Shown one piece after another: positions 43,880 through 57,929 of a DNA stretch of 64,000 bases. Each line of letters opens with the position of its first letter. Positions within the stretch are counted from its first letter, which is position 1. Location: contig CM034141.1 in NCBI GenBank assembly GCA_019914995.1, positions 1,054,001 through 1,118,000 on the forward strand, read 5' to 3'. The DNA comes from Acanthochlamys bracteata. Taxonomy: Eukaryota > Streptophyta > Magnoliopsida > Pandanales > Velloziaceae. The translations under genes and the position numbers were made by a program. The notes under the pieces are model-generated. The model made no database searches. It was not told the DNA's origin and worked only from the letters and a program-made list of their open reading frames with translations.

Positions 43880-46800
43880 ATGAAAGAAGGTGAAGTGGAG
43901 TTGTTCTCTAGTAGGAAAAATGAGACTGAAGTTGAAGAACAACAAAGGATTGACAATAATAATAAAGGTTCTTCTGCTGATGGCGATTTTGATGATGGGC
44001 ATAATAGAACAGGTTTGTGTTCTCTTTTTCTAGTTACTAATTTTTATGTTCTTGTTCTTTCTTTTTTCTAAGTTTTTTTTTTTCTTGAAATTTTTTTGGT
44101 TAAGTTTGATACAAATTTTTAGTTCCATTGTGGTTCATTGATTGCTAGTTCCTACTCTTTGTCTCTTCAATGTTTGTCTGAATTTCAAAGAAAATCAATT
44201 CCAGAAGAAGAAAGGAAATGTAATTTTGATTCAACTGGTTTTGATTTTGATTTTTGGAACTTAACTGGTGAATCTGTTTAAGCTGGTTAAGGATTTTTTT
44301 TTCTTGAAGAGTTATAGCAAGTGGTTCTGATTTGTTACTTAAAGATAGATGTCTCTTCAGTTTCTTATCATTGAATATGCATGTGTTTCTTGTTTCTAAC
44401 AGGGTTAAACTTGAAAACATCTGTCTTTCTCCTTGCTTGAGAGTTGAGACATGTTATTTTCCTGATATACAAAAGTTTGCAAATGAATTAGTATCAGAAT
44501 TAGTTGTAAAAGATGTAAGTGTAGTATTGAGTGATGAATTCTTGCTTTAAGATTATGAACCGTCAATTGGGAAATTAGATCTTTGAGAACACACCATGGT
44601 TGGAAACTCAATTCAGCAGCATGGAAACTAGAAAATTTTAATTCAGTTATAGAGCATTATTTAGCTAGTGTTTAAGAAAAACTTTTGAGTTTACAAGCTT
44701 TATTTTGTCGCTATTAGCATCATGGCCTAGGAGCTGGCATCCACTCACCTTGAGTCAGATAAATGTCTTTCATATATATGTTTTTTTCCTGGTTAAATTT
44801 TGCCGTTTGTAGGTAGGCCGAATATAATTAGTTATAAAAGAAGGTTCATAACTCTGCAGTGTCAAATTCCTGATGCTTTTCTTCCTTTGGTGGACTCATT
44901 CACTTTGTTTGATTGGTAACATCATAATGAACAGAAAATGTATGAAGCTAAGAACTGTAAGGTTGCCATTTTAGGATACCAGAATGCTATCTGTCTTGTT
45001 ACTTAGGTTGCTAATTTAGGCCTTTCCCATTCTTGAACAATCTCCACTTTACAGGGTGTGCTCTTGTGCAGCCGGAAGTGACATTTTCTGGCCAAACAAT
45101 CACTTCAGGGTGATTTTGTATGTTCTTTCCCAATACTTTACTCTTGTAACTCACTTCTCAAAAACTTAATCTTTTAAAAGGTCACTTCCTCGAAATTTAC
45201 TTCCTCTGGAAAGAACACACTTTTAGGATGGTCAAACATCCAATGGAAAGTTTCTGAAGTGGTCCTGCATTATGGTTCTTTTATGGATTCCACTTCCCTT
45301 TAGAACTTTTGACATGGTGGAATGCTGAGTGTTTTTATTGAATTTCAGAATGATTCTAAAGATGCAATGATTTGTTCATTCATAAATACTGATGCACTAG
45401 ACCACTATATGTTCCCACGAAATATTATAAAGACTCTTTTTGACTCCCTAATCTGTCTTTATGGATCTCTACAATGGTAGTTTTGACATTAGATCAAAAG
45501 ATGAATCTGTTGGTTTGTAAAGTTGAGAAAACTGGGAAAACTTTCATAATTGCATGAAAGTTGGAATTGCTATTGTGCTAATAAGTGTTGAAGATTATTG
45601 TTGATGGCATAAATCGCTCACAGTTTCTATGTTCTGCCTGCATCAGGGACTGTATGGACAGCAACTTCACACGCGATTACGGCTGTTATAGGATCTGGTA
45701 TACTGGCATTGCCATGGAGTGTAGCTCAGTTAGGTTGGATCATAGGTCCGATAGCACTTGTTGCTTGTGCTTACGTGACATACTACACTGCTATTCTTCT
45801 GTCGGACTGCTACAGAACTCCTGATCCTGTTTATGGGATGAGGAACCAAACTTACATGGATGTCGTTAAGTCATGCTTAGGTAATTTATCTTCTGCTAGT
45901 TAATATCAGATCATGATGTTTATACTACTTACTATATAATTTGCTTGCTGATTTGTTACTCTAGGGGCCAGAAACGTGTTTGTATGCGGTATTGCCCAAT
46001 ACGCGATGCTTTGGGGGACAATGATCGGATATGTTGTAACTGTTGCTATGAGTCTGATGTGAGTTTTGAGGTTAGTTATATGCTGTTGCTTTTTGAATGC
46101 GGCATCTCTAACACTACCTTCATGGGCAGGGCTGTTCAAAGATCAAACTGCTTTCACCATAAAGGGCAGGGTGCAATATGTGGTGCATCAGGGACCTGGT
46201 ACATGATAATATTTGGAGCAGTTGAAATAGTACTGTCTCAGTTTCCAAACCTGGAGAAAATAACACTGCTTTCCGTGCTTGCGGCTGTGATGTCTTTTGC
46301 ATACTCTTTGATTGCCTTGGCCTTGTGCATTGCAAAATTCATATCGCATCATTCACTCAGAGGGTCTCTGCTGGGTGTTAAAGTAGGAGGCACTGGGGTC
46401 TCAACATCGACCAAAGTTTGGCATTCTTTGCAAGCTCTTGGAAACATCGCTTTTGCTTACACATACGCAATGCTGCTAATTGAAATACAGGTAGTGTATC
46501 ATTCTCAATGACATTCTATTTCTGCAGAAGTGCTTGTAAATGTTTGTTGAAACTCTTCTGGTATCATGAAGGACACTCTAAGATCACCACCACCAGAGAA
46601 CAAAACAATGAAGAGAGCAACACTTTATGGTATAGGGATCACAACCTTGTTCTATGTTTCGCTTGGTTGCGTGGGCTATGCAGCTTTTGGAAATGGTGCA
46701 CCTGGGAATGTCCTCACTGGATTCAACGAACCGTTTTGGCTCGTGGATATAGGCAATATTGCAGTCATTATACACCTCGTAGGAGCATTTCAGGTTAGTT

Positions 46801-47312
46801 TCCTTGATTTGCTCTTCCAAGACCATGAGCAAAAAACGTTTTCTTAGTAATAATGCTTCTGTTTATCTCATGTTCTTCAGGTATATGGCCAGCCGATATT
46901 TGCCAAGTACGAGCAATGGCTAGGAAGCAAATGGCCTCAATCAGCCTTCTTCCACAATATATATGCAGTACCAATACCATTCTCAAAGGGTAAAACTTTC
47001 CGATTCACGCTCTGCAGGCTGATCCTGCGTACAGTTTTCGTGATCATCACAACGCTGATCGCGATGATGCTGCCCTTCTTCAACGCTATCGTCGGCTTGC
47101 TTGGCTCCATTGCCTTTTGGCCACTAACCGTGTACTTTCCAGTGACGATGTACATCCAACAAGCCAAGATCAGGAAAGGCCAAGGCAAGTGGGTTGCGTT
47201 GCAGGCGCTGAGCCTTGCTGCACTGATCGTCTCTCTTGCAGCTGCAGTAGGGTCGGTCGCCGACATTGTGCAACGGCTGAAACATGCAAAGTTGTTTAAA
47301 ATTGAATTATAG
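43880..47312 (+). CDS. Amino acid permease (AAP/AAAP family, proton-coupled)
   Basis: Six exons, 43880-44012, 45647-45880, 45965-46058, 46130-46490, 46572-46793 and 46881-47312, join in frame to give 491 residues. After an acidic, Asn-rich cytosolic N-terminus, the first membrane segment begins GTVWTATSHAITAVIGSGIL followed by PWSVAQLGW, the AAP signature. Further hallmarks are TYYTAILLSDCYR, the RSNCFH loop, FAYTYAMLLIEIQDTLRSPP, GYAAFGNGAPGNVLTGF, FWLVDIGNIAVIIHLVGAFQ and FWPLTVYFPVTMYI. About ten or eleven hydrophobic segments are visible. AAPs import neutral and acidic amino acids with protons across the plasma membrane. The subtype and preferred substrate cannot be told by eye. No damage is seen. 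Intron 1 is long (about 1.6 kb). Confidence 0.93.
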
Positions 47313-50300
47313 CTCCTGAAACATTCTCGGAACGTGTTGATTTGTAATTTGTTTTATGTCAAAAGTATTTGCCATGTTTTTAATTTATTAGAAAATCGAA
47401 ACCTGTAAATGAACGTTTGGTTAGGAACCGCTGCCAAATTTTGTTTCCAAGTCTCAAATAATTATTTCTAAATTGCTTTCCATGGGCTTTGCTTATGCTG
47501 TATTCTTTTGATTTTTTTTAATAAAAACATTATTTTCAAATAAGTTTTTTATTTTTCTAAAAATTTATTTTTAAAACTTGCTTTATAAATAATTATTTTT
47601 CTAAAAAAAATAATTTTTTATGAAATGAAACAGAATTTGCTTTTCAATTATTTCAGTATAACCAAATACTGAAAAACAATTGAAATATATTGAAAATAAA
47701 AAACTTGAAAAAATGTTTTAAATATTTCACATTCTACTGATCAGCTTTCTAAAAAGTTTTTTTTAGAGTAGTGAGTACTAAGACGGTTTAGGTCGCATTT
47801 AATTTTCTTGAAACTCATTTTGTGAAATTGAGTTTATAAAATAAGTTTAAAATTTAAAAATAAGTTTAATAAAAACCTAATATTAGTGTTTACTTTATAT
47901 CAAAATTAAGTTTAAATTGAAATTTTGATAGTAAAATTTTAGGTGAAAAAATTAAATTTAGTTTTTGTATTTACTTTATTTTGAAATTGAATTATAAGTG
48001 AAATTATTTTATTAAAAAAAAGTGAATTTATATTTGAAGCAAACACATACTTAGCGTTCAAACTCCACATATTTCAACGCTAAGTCTAGCAAATTTCATC
48101 ATAAATACTATTGCAAGTTATAGAAATAACTCGAGGCATGTTTAATAAAACCAACTATCATATGAACTAACATTAACTCTTAGAATGTAGTTATACATAG
48201 AATGTTTAGTACATGGAATGATTCATTATTACAAAAAAGTGTTTCTTAAAAGAAAAATATTTTTTAAAATTTTAAAAAATAAATTTTATTTTTAATTAAA
48301 TATATAATAAAAATAATAATAATAAAATCGTATGATAGTAGATTTTTAAAAATTATTTAAAATTAAAAAAATTATAAATATTTTTAAAAATTTATTTAAA
48401 ATAAAACTAAAATGATGTCACATTCGAGCATACAGTCAACATTATTGATGTCACGCCGGAACCATAATGACAATGATGTCTTTGGCATGCGATAGCCGCC
48501 GACAACACAGGCATGATCTCTTTCGAGTTTGAACTGCTACAGTTTTTTAATTTTATATTTATATTTTTAATATATATTTTATAAATATTTAAAAGATTTC
48601 TTTAAAAAAAGTTAGAAAATGTACAAAATTTTATATAATAAAATTTTTTTATTATGTATTTTATTACTTTTATAAATAATAAAAAAAACTACTTTTCATT
48701 TTAAAAACACTCACTAGAGCCACTGCTGGAACTGTAGAGTTTATGCAGTTGGCCTATTGAAACAAAACAACGAGTTCAATAAGAGCAGTCCATACTAAAA
48801 ACAGTCTGTTAAAGCTGAAAGCCAAAACAAAAAAACAGAAAACTTGAGCAAAGAACGCCACCGTCCTTTAACAAGTACGAGGCGTTGAGAACTAGAATTC
48901 TTACAAATAGAACATGAAATAAGGCATTAATTCATGAAATAGCAAGTATATTCATCCAACATGTATCTCACCAGTTTGAAGAATCCTACACTAACGGCTT
49001 ATTTCGATTACACCGAACTATTCTTTTTCCAAATTTTGAATTCGATTATTTTAATTATAATTTTGAACTCGATTTCTATTTTTATATTAAATTTTATTTC
49101 TATCAAAATTTAACTTTAAATTTTATTTTATTTATTTCAAATATTATTTTGAAATATTTTTTTCACGAAATTTTATTTTCATCGAACTTCACTTTTACAA
49201 AATTTAATTTCATAAAACTCAGTCAGGTGTATTTAAAATTCGCCCTAAATTAATTGAACAACTTGAACGGTCCTTCTATCTAACAACAACAAACTAGCAG
49301 TAGCTTCTGGTGCATAAATACAAACAAAACTATAGCACACATGCAAACAAACAAACAAACTGCTGCAGCTGCTAAACTTCATTAATTTGCTTCATTTTAG
49401 TACCTGCCCTAAAATCCAAGGCCATGTGAAGGAAGAAAACAAGTTTCTGCTATTACTTCTCTAAATCATAATCAACTAAAAAAAAGGATTCAATTCCTGC
49501 TTGAGTGTGTCAGCATAATCAACTAGCTAGGGATGTTCGGGAGAGCTATTAAAAATAATGTTTTTCAGAACGAAAATATAATTTTGATTATTTTTTAAAA
49601 TTAGTTTTTTTTTATCTCAAAAAAATAAAATAAGCAATAACTTACGATATAAAATTTTTTATATTTTTTAAATTTTAAAAAACTTATAAAAAAAATTTTA
49701 AAAATTTATTAAGAAATATAAAATTAAAAATTAGAATGAAAAAAAGTTAAGATCACTTTCAAACAAAAATGTATATTTGAGAATGTTTTTTAACTCTATT
49801 TTATTTCATAACGTTTATTTCATATTTTTAATAAATCTTCTATAATAGTCTATAAAAATTTTTAAAGAATTTAAAAAATATAAAAAATTACGTCATAAAA
49901 TTTTATTATTATTTATTTTATTATTTTTAAATTAAAGAAATAAAACTCTTATTTTAAAAAAATTTCAAAATATTTTTCATTATATAAAGATTTTATTTCA
50001 TATTCACTCTCAAATATCTCCTAATAATTTGTAGACAGTTTATTATTAGTTTAAACATAGAAAATGAACACTATTAATGCTTCTTTCCTTCTTTTTTCAG
50101 AGCTGACTCCAGCATTTCTTCCGTTTCTTCTTTCAGAGATGACTTTATTTTGTCCCTTAAAACTTTAAGTATGTCTATTTCATATTTTTCAGTTATCACT
50201 ATAAATTTTTCACTTTTATACCAAAACTCCACTTATATTAAAATTTAATTATAAATTTCACTTTAGATATTTCGGTTGTCACTCTAAATTTTAGTTTTAA

Positions 50301-50729
50301 CAAAATTTATTTATCACCAAACTTCACTTTTTTATGTAACTCTCTTGCTCACTGATTTGGCAGGTAAGGTAACAACCACGGCAGAACGTAAACAAGCTTC
50401 CAGTTAGGAACATCTTAGCACAAAGGAAAAAGACCAGATCAAACCGAGAACAATCAATTATTTTGCAGTTGCACTGCAATTTTTTTCATCCAAACCATTG
50501 AAACAATCATGCATGACAATAGGTACATACAATTCAAACCAATGTTATAGACTCAAAGGCATGTTGTTGACAAATTGATACCACAAATCCAAACAAAAAA
50601 AAGCAAGAAATTCTAACACTTCCAAAATGTACAGCCTGACGAATAACATATAGATATTACTCAAGATCCTAGCACTATCCTAGCCTTTGTCAGGAGATGA
50701 CAAGAAAAACCAGTTGCATTTGTTGGAAC
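47313..50729. other. Long AT-rich spacer with several short inverted-repeat elements
   Basis: No gene is supported on either strand. 48240-48430, 48550-48710, 49540-49760 and 49790-50020 are AT-rich blocks related to the short element family typified by 57200-57410. 48998-49250 and 50160-50340 are T-rich blocks related to 63038-63280. The interval 50340-50729 may be the 3' UTR of the KTI12/DRL1 gene. Confidence 0.45.
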
Positions 50730-53700
50730 TTAACCACATCCAATTTCTCTTTTCAAATAGTCCACGAACATCCTCTTTGCACTATCTACATCTGCAGGTG
50801 GAGGTGGCCCACTCAAACTTGCCTGACCAGCGAGCTTTATGAATGTCCTCCGCAGACTCCGGAGCTCAGCCAATCCAACTGGTCTTTGGATGCTAATGTA
50901 AAGTCATTAGTTAAGTCATCATAAAAAGACCAAGGAGATTGTACATGGTATCACTATCCAATGACCTACTTTTCTTGAAGCAAATAAATCTAGACAAACG
51001 TTTAAAAGAAATGGTTGGATGTCCAGGTACAGAAGGGTGGCTGAGAATCAGTCAACCAGCAAACAAAAGAAAATTGGAACTTCAGTTCAGCAAGAAAAGA
51101 ATCAGCAAGATTATAATGAAATTTGTTTGGATACTCGAGCACCTAATAAAACTCTTCGAATATGTATCATGATCACGAAATTGCAATTGCATGACATAAC
51201 TCCCTCTATTTGCACCAAGTTGTAAAAACAAAAATCCAATCATTCAGCGTTTACTAGTAGATAAAACAAGAACAACATAATCAAGATCCCAAAAGAGCTC
51301 TCAATCAAAGTCTTCGAAAAGGAGCTAAAAAGGATATAGTTGGTAAATCTTCGCCAAGAGAAATTTTATTCACCACTCCCCCGAGACTCTGAGATTGTGC
51401 TTCCACTATGGCATTGATAACCTCCTGGAAAGATCTTAATAAGTTACTCACTTTGAAATAGCTAACCAAATGTAAGACGATGAAATCAGGAACTCAGAGA
51501 AAGCACCTGAGTGGCTCTGTCCATCTCATACAAGGAATTGGCCTCTGTTGGACGTACCTGATATATTTCAAGAAAATCAACTACAAACCAATGCATGAAA
51601 AATACAACCATATCATATATAGAAGTCTAAACACTGCATTTCAAAAGTATGTTATTACATACATCATATAGAGGAGAAACAAGAAGCAACATTGCCAAAA
51701 CATAATGACTAGCATTCAGATTCATTTTTCTTAAGTTTCTGAGCTAACATGCAAAGCATTGTCTACCAACTCCCAATCCTCCAAAAGCTTTAGTATCAAG
51801 CATTAACTGTCACTAAGAACCCAAAGCGAACAACAGATCAACAAATCTATAGCTTTGAACATGTGCAACTGAAGAGATTTTTAAAAGGGTAACTTACATT
51901 TTGTGTTGCAATAGTGGGCTGAAGTACTCTTACATCTCTTGTTTTAGAATCCACCTTTTTTGTCAAATAAGATACAGCTTCTGAAATAACTAAAGATGTC
52001 TGCTCCATGTCACCTAAGAAAAGTTAGGGAAAATCCATAAAGAAAGGTAAACCCAAAAATGGCTAAAGAAAAAAATAGATAAACGATTGTAAACAATAAC
52101 ATAACTATGGGTCTCCCCTCATGTCACAAAAAGCAACTGTCCCAACTCCTTGATCATAAAGGTAAAACCATGAGCAGCCCACCACAAGACTGGGGCATTT
52201 TCTGATAGCATGTACAGAAATGATCTCATAACCATGTAGATCCAGTCAGATTTTTTTGACAAATTTCCAAATTTGAAGTTGCAATCCTTAAAATGTTATC
52301 AGATCTTTAATACCATTCATTTGGTCAGGAAAGATTCATCTCTTTCCAATCAATATAACCACAAAGAAAAGAACAACAACAAAAGAAAGAAAATAAAAGA
52401 ACATGGCATGATTCAATTAGTCCCTACAAGTGCAATAAGAAAAAGCCTATGTTTATTTTGTATACACAGTTCCTTTCTACCTTTCCTTACTAGTCTTTCA
52501 TATTTCTTTGAATTTAAATAAATATTCAATTATGCATAGAGCTCTCTTACTTTCATGTGAGATACATGACAGCATTGACCGGCATGCTGGCCAATTTCTC
52601 AATTCCAACCTAATTATGTTTTAAGAAATGAAACTTCAGGCATGGACATTTAGCTGAAATTATCTCTGGTTCTGTAGTTCAATAATTGTGACATAGATTT
52701 GATAAACTACTGAAAATAAGAGTGTATTCAAGTCCAGAACAAATGAAAATATAACAAGAACAACAGATACAACATGCAAGAATTACAACTGGCTTGAGTA
52801 AAAGCATTTTAGAAAACTTCTAGAAAACAGTGTGTCTAGCATCACGAGGTTTCTAAAAATATAAAGAACACATGTGTCTGGCGCACGAGGTTTCTAAAAT
52901 ATAAGGAATACTTTTGAAAGCTTAGAGGTAAAAGGAGAACAATATAGAATATCTTAGGTCTACAATGAACTATTTGTTATTGCTTCAGTAGACAAAGAAC
53001 ACAAAGTAGTAATCAGCCTCAATAAACAGAAAAGTATCAGATTTACAAGGGTCAACTACCTCTAGCTGTATACAATTCAAAAAGTGGAGAATCCCAGCGA
53101 CTTCTCCTATCTGGCATCTCAAATCTTCTTACTAAATCTTCAAATCTGTCCCATGATAATATTAGTGAAATGCTTTCACAAAACCAACGATAAGAAACAT
53201 CGAGTTACGTGGAAGCTCATTCTATCTTATCTGATAATACATCAAATCACAAACAAAAGACAAAAAACAAGGTCCATTTGTACTAACTTCGATAATAAAT
53301 TTTAAAAATACATTCTAAACCATACCACAATATCCACACTACTCTCATACAAGGAGCCTCCAGCAAATATATGACATCAAGCGTTGATATATTTGCATGA
53401 TTAAAGGGATCACCATGTGGCAAATACTATCAATTCAAGTTTTAATGAGCATAATTGCGATAACAATTTCCAAATCATAGTAAATGGATCCTTGCAAGAC
53501 AAAGGATTACAATGCTTACATCTTAATGTCATATGAGGCTTCTCCTTTTTCTTCCCGTTTCTTGTTCCATTCTCTACAATGGTCTTCATCTGTGTCGCAG
53601 TAAATCTAAAAAAGGAATTAGCAAAAGCACATGCACCAAGTCACACGGAAGCAATTATTGATACGGAAAAAATTCAAAAGAAAAGCTCAACTACTAATAG

Positions 53701-55378
53701 TCTTTACACAATAATATCATCGCTAGGATTACAATCCTTTTTCTTATCTTGATAAAAGAGGAATATAGACACATTACTCTTGTATGGATCATGCTAGATG
53801 TGTAATAGGCAACTTAACATAGAACCAGCCAGAAGGTACTGGTAGATCCTGATAACCTGAAGTATATGACTTCTACAAACTAAGTCCTGTCAGATGCTTA
53901 CATAAAGGAAGCACGAAAGTGCTAGCACAAGTAAACTTTCTTAACTTCCTTTTCAATCAACGGTAAAAGTTAAATCGAGAATTTCTTCCAAGTTCCATGA
54001 GTGTATATTCATTGTTTAAAAACATTTTTGCTAGTGGAGATTATATCCTTCAAAAGGTACTATAAGCATGCACCATCCTTGTTAAATTATAAATGACAGC
54101 TCCAAGGTAAGATTCCAGGTTAGACTCACAGCAAGGTGTCTAAGGAATGGAAGAGAATGAAATACATAAAATGATGTGGGCATAACAAGAAAAATTACCA
54201 CGCAATATCTTATCCCAGCAGCTCGAGCGAGGCACCACAGTTCATATCTATAACCCTGCAGATTGATGGGGAAAGAATTAATAGAATGATGCTTCATTAG
54301 GCAAAGATGACAGTCTATTTGATGCAACACTTCAAAACAAAAGGTATACGTAAAAAAGGCACCCCTGAAAAGTTGGGATCAGATGCAAAACACAAACTGA
54401 ATTAGCTCCTAAGGTTTCCTTCTAGCTCAATTGAACCCTCTATATTTTAGTAAAAGCTTTACAACAATCAGGAGAACCTCCATGAAACTAAATCGAATCT
54501 GTACGAAACTGAATTATGATACCTTTATGTTATTTAAAGAATCCACAATAATAATACTATCTTTAGACAAGGATCTGTCCACCTCAGATCTAAGTACACC
54601 TCTTAAGTTTTTCTCCACTGACATATCTGTAATTATAAACAAAAAAACCAAATGTCACCGTCTTTTCAAAGCAACTAATAAGAAGGAATTCTAGTAGAAT
54701 AAAAAAACCAATACAATTTACACAAACAAACACATTCTACAGACAACACAAGCCGGAGAGGTAGAAGAATGGTTGACATAGTCATTAACAAGCAATGCAG
54801 TTCTAATTCAGAAACCATATACAAATAACTAGCATTGCAACGTCAAATTTTTGCGACAAATCAGAACACTTGTATTTTCGGAGCAATGAGTTCCTAAGTT
54901 TTACACAGCACCAACAAATCCTTCAAATTCGAAGACATTTATTTATAAGACCATGCAATTTGGGGGCAGAGAATAATCTTTACCTACAACCAATCCTTCT
55001 AGTTTCAAATCCATAACCAATAACTACCGTAACAAACAAATTTCTTCAGATTTGACACTATTTTGTAAGGCAACGATAGGAGACCAAAAAAAGAAAAAAA
55101 GAGAGAATATTCACATATTAACCAGCTCTACAATACGGATTTCTGCCAAAAAAACCAAATAAACAATTATCAACTAATTGAACAGAAGAAGAAGAGTAGT
55201 AGTAAAACCTACCTTTGTAGCTTTGGTTGCGATCGAGATGAAGAGAAGCTTCATCGATGATCCTGACCGTTGGTAGAGATTGATCTACAGTTGATATAGA
55301 GCGAAGAGATTCAGCGAGGAGAGATGCGGCGGTGGACTTGCCGCTGCACGGCTGACCGCACATCACCACCAGAGCCAT
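50730..55378 (-). CDS. DRL1: KTI12/DRL1 Elongator-associated protein, with frameshift in exon 8
   Basis: Nine exons: 55213-55378, 54523-54626, 54199-54255, 53520-53605, 53060-53145, 51898-52013, 51507-51557, 51340-51424 and 50730-50897. The N-terminus MALVVMCGQPCSGKST is the P-loop (Walker A) of the KTI12 ATPase family. Further conserved blocks are VRIIDEASLHLDRNQSYK, VEKNLRGVLRSEVDRSLS, IIIVDSLNNIKGYRYELWC, YCDTDEDHCREWN and WDSPLFELYTAR. The C-terminal exon has RPVGLAELRSLRRTFIKLAG and SLSGPPPPADVDSAKRMFVD. KTI12 assists Elongator in wobble-uridine tRNA modification; the Arabidopsis mutant is deformed roots and leaves1. The final intron is AT-AC type. Exon 8 appears two bases short around 51354-51360 (after KIS), which puts the final exon out of frame; this could be real or an assembly error. 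Intended length is about 306 residues. Confidence 0.82.
50898..51339 (-). other. U12-type AT-AC intron of KTI12/DRL1
   Basis: On the minus strand the intron starts ATATCCTTTTT right after ACCAACT, matching the U12 5' site ATATCCTTT. It ends TGACTTAACTAATGACTTTAC, where CTTAAC fits the U12 branch-site core about 12 bases before the terminal AC. No GT donor in the region can restore the conserved RPVGL frame with the nearby TTAG acceptor. The minor spliceosome would be needed to remove it. Confidence 0.75.
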
Positions 55379-57765
55379 CGCCGTCGGAGGAAAACAGAAA
55401 AAAGAAAAACTTGTAAGAACTATAAGACGTAATGAAAACTGAGAAATTGATTTTATTATATAAATGTGTTTAACGCCAGCTTGCATCCGTTTTAGGAACC
55501 GGGAGGTTAGAGGTTCGGCTCTCAACAAGACAATGTTTCTTTTTTTTTTTTTTCTTTCCTTCTCAACTGTAATCACAGTCTCTTTTTTGGTTTACAATCT
55601 TCAATCTCTAAGAAGATGAAACGATCTCTCTAAAAGGAAAACATTCAAAAATGAAAAAAAAAAAAGAAAAAAGCACAAAAAACACCTTTATTCTAATTTT
55701 TACTTTTTTTTTTCTTTTATTTATTATTTATCTTTAGCTAAAATTCATCTTTTATTTTTTTTTGCGTCTGCGTAGTGATCCCAATCCAAACTCAAAACCT
55801 TTTTCTGTCTAGCAGCTAAAATGTTTTCCAACAAGTTGATTATTGTGCTCTACAATATGTTCTCATTGAAGTTGTTGCTCATGAATTTCCGGTCTTCAAA
55901 TATTTTGTAGAAGAAAGAGAAACAAGTATAAGATGATCCAATTGATCTCTTTCTTTGGTTTGTTGGGTTTTATGATTGTGATCTTAGATTTTTTTTGTTA
56001 AAGGAACTTTTTAAATGAATCTAAAATTATGAACATGTCTTTTTTTTTCTTTTTTCTTTTGTTGCTGCTAAAAAGAATCCTCAAACTCATTGTAAGGATT
56101 ATTGAAAGTTGTGGTCTTCAGAAATTTCTTAATAACAAATTCAAATCAACAACTTGTTTCTTTTGTTGGGTGTCAGTCTTTCCTAATTTTCTTTCTTTTA
56201 ATCAATAATACTTTTCTTCCCTAAAACAAAATATTTCGATGCTCTTACGAAGATTTGCTTTTATTTTTTATTTTTTATGATGCATCTAAAATTTGCTTTG
56301 ACAATATTTAAACAACTTTATAATTGAGAAGAAATAATGAATTGAAATTATTGACGTAAAGTTTTGCATCATATTCGTATATTATATAATATACAATAGT
56401 AAATTACTGATAGTATAATAGAGTAAATTTTTCATATACATTTAAGAGTTATTTGCGAGTGCTTAATATAAACAAAATCTTAAATATTCAAAAAATAAGT
56501 TTATTTTTTTATTAAATTATAAATATAAAGATTTATAATAATTTGTTCGTATTTTTTAAATTTTCAAATTTTTTTTAAATATATAAAATTTATTAGAAAA
56601 CAAAAAATTAAAATAAAATTTGATAAATAATGATAAGCGCTACCAAAAATATGCTTATAGCAATATATGGAGTAGGGTATAAATAAATATAATATTAAAA
56701 TAGAATTCTAAGAATTCTTATGATATTTAGTTTGTTAACCGCTTTCTTGTTAGGCCGCGGTGATCTTTTTTTGAGTGGCATTGTTTTCAATTGCTTATCA
56801 TTCTAAAATAAACACATTATTTTTTAATAAATTTTTTATAATATTTTATAAATTTATTTAAATTTTTTAATTAAGAAATGGTAAGTTATAAAATTTTTAT
56901 ATATATACTTTTTATTATTTTTTAAATTAAAAAATCAAGTTTATTTTTTAAAATTATTTTATTTTATATAAATTTCATTTCATAATCATGATTGTTTGTT
57001 TCTTTTCTTAGCATGTTTTAAGTATTTCGTCACGGACATGTTTCAAGGATTTCATTGATTAAACGCGTCAATGACGCAATAGAACATTGTAGTTGCTGTA
57101 GCCTTTCTTTCTTCTCGCCAACAATTTGTTCCATTTTCTGTAGCAGCTTTCTTATACTGGAATCAACAGAAACATGTGAGATACACTTTATAGAGACTGT
57201 TTAATTTAGCTTATCAAAAAATTAGCTTTTTAATTATTTATTTTATATTTTTTAATATATATTTTATAAATATATAAAAAATATAAAAAATTTTACGTAG
57301 TGAGATTTTTTTATTATATATTTTTATTATTTTTTTGAAATAAAAAAATAGAGCTTATTTATTAAAAAAAATTTTTATTTTAAAAAAATTTTATTTAATA
57401 AGCACTCCGAAATGTTTTCTAAATTATTCAAAAGTTCGACGTATTACAGATGAATTTCAATCAACTCTAAACACTAACAATTTCTATAAGCGTATTTTAA
57501 ATATCCGTAACTGAATTACGTAAAAATTAAAAATAATAAGTAAAGTTTTTTAAAAAATGAGTTAAAAATGAAGTTCAATTTTTTTGTTTCAATTAACTTT
57601 TGAAATGATTTAAAAATAAAATTCAAATTTTATATTTTAATTATATTTAAAAATAAAATAAAAATAGAGTTTAATTTTTGTGTTTCAATTTTTCCGGCGA
57701 CTGCTGAGTTCAATTGTGAAAACGGAGAATTAAATCGTTATCAGAAAGAAATCAGAGTGGAGCAG
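55379..57765. other. KTI12/DRL1 upstream region and AT-rich spacer with short elements
   Basis: After a short 5' UTR (to about 55450), no gene is seen. 56450-56640, 56800-56990 and especially 57200-57410 are members of the AT-rich short element family. Confidence 0.4.
57203..57412. repeat. AT-rich short element, reference copy for the family
   Basis: The sequence contains TTTTTAATATATATTTTATA, AAAATTTTACGTAGTGAGAT and TTTTTATTATTTTTTTGAAA, and ends AATAAGCACTCCGAAA. Closely similar strings occur at 41640-41770, 48550-48700, 49800-49990, 56820-56960 and elsewhere, in either orientation. It is probably a high-copy MITE; the ends are not resolved. Confidence 0.5.
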
Positions 57766-57767
57766 CA

Positions 57768-57929
57768 TGAATGGTTTTGGTAGCAAATCGACATCTTGGA
57801 ACGAAGACTTCCCGCCATTAGGAAGTGATCTGCAAAGAGAGGATTCTGTCAATGCCATAGCATTTGGTTTTACACCAACTGCAGTTTTTTGTCTCACTCT
57901 TTCTTATCACGGCAATATTTGAATACCTT
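57768..57929 (+). CDS. Unrecognised short frame, possible exon remnant
   Basis: From ATG at 57768 the frame reads MNGFGSKSTSWNEDFPPLGS then DLQREDSVNAIAFGF and stops after about 53 codons. Its base composition is more coding-like than the surroundings. Another open stretch at 58030-58130 contains CRTYLAHPAPVPLARC. I do not recognise either. They may be pieces of one decayed gene or a small hypothetical. Confidence 0.25.
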
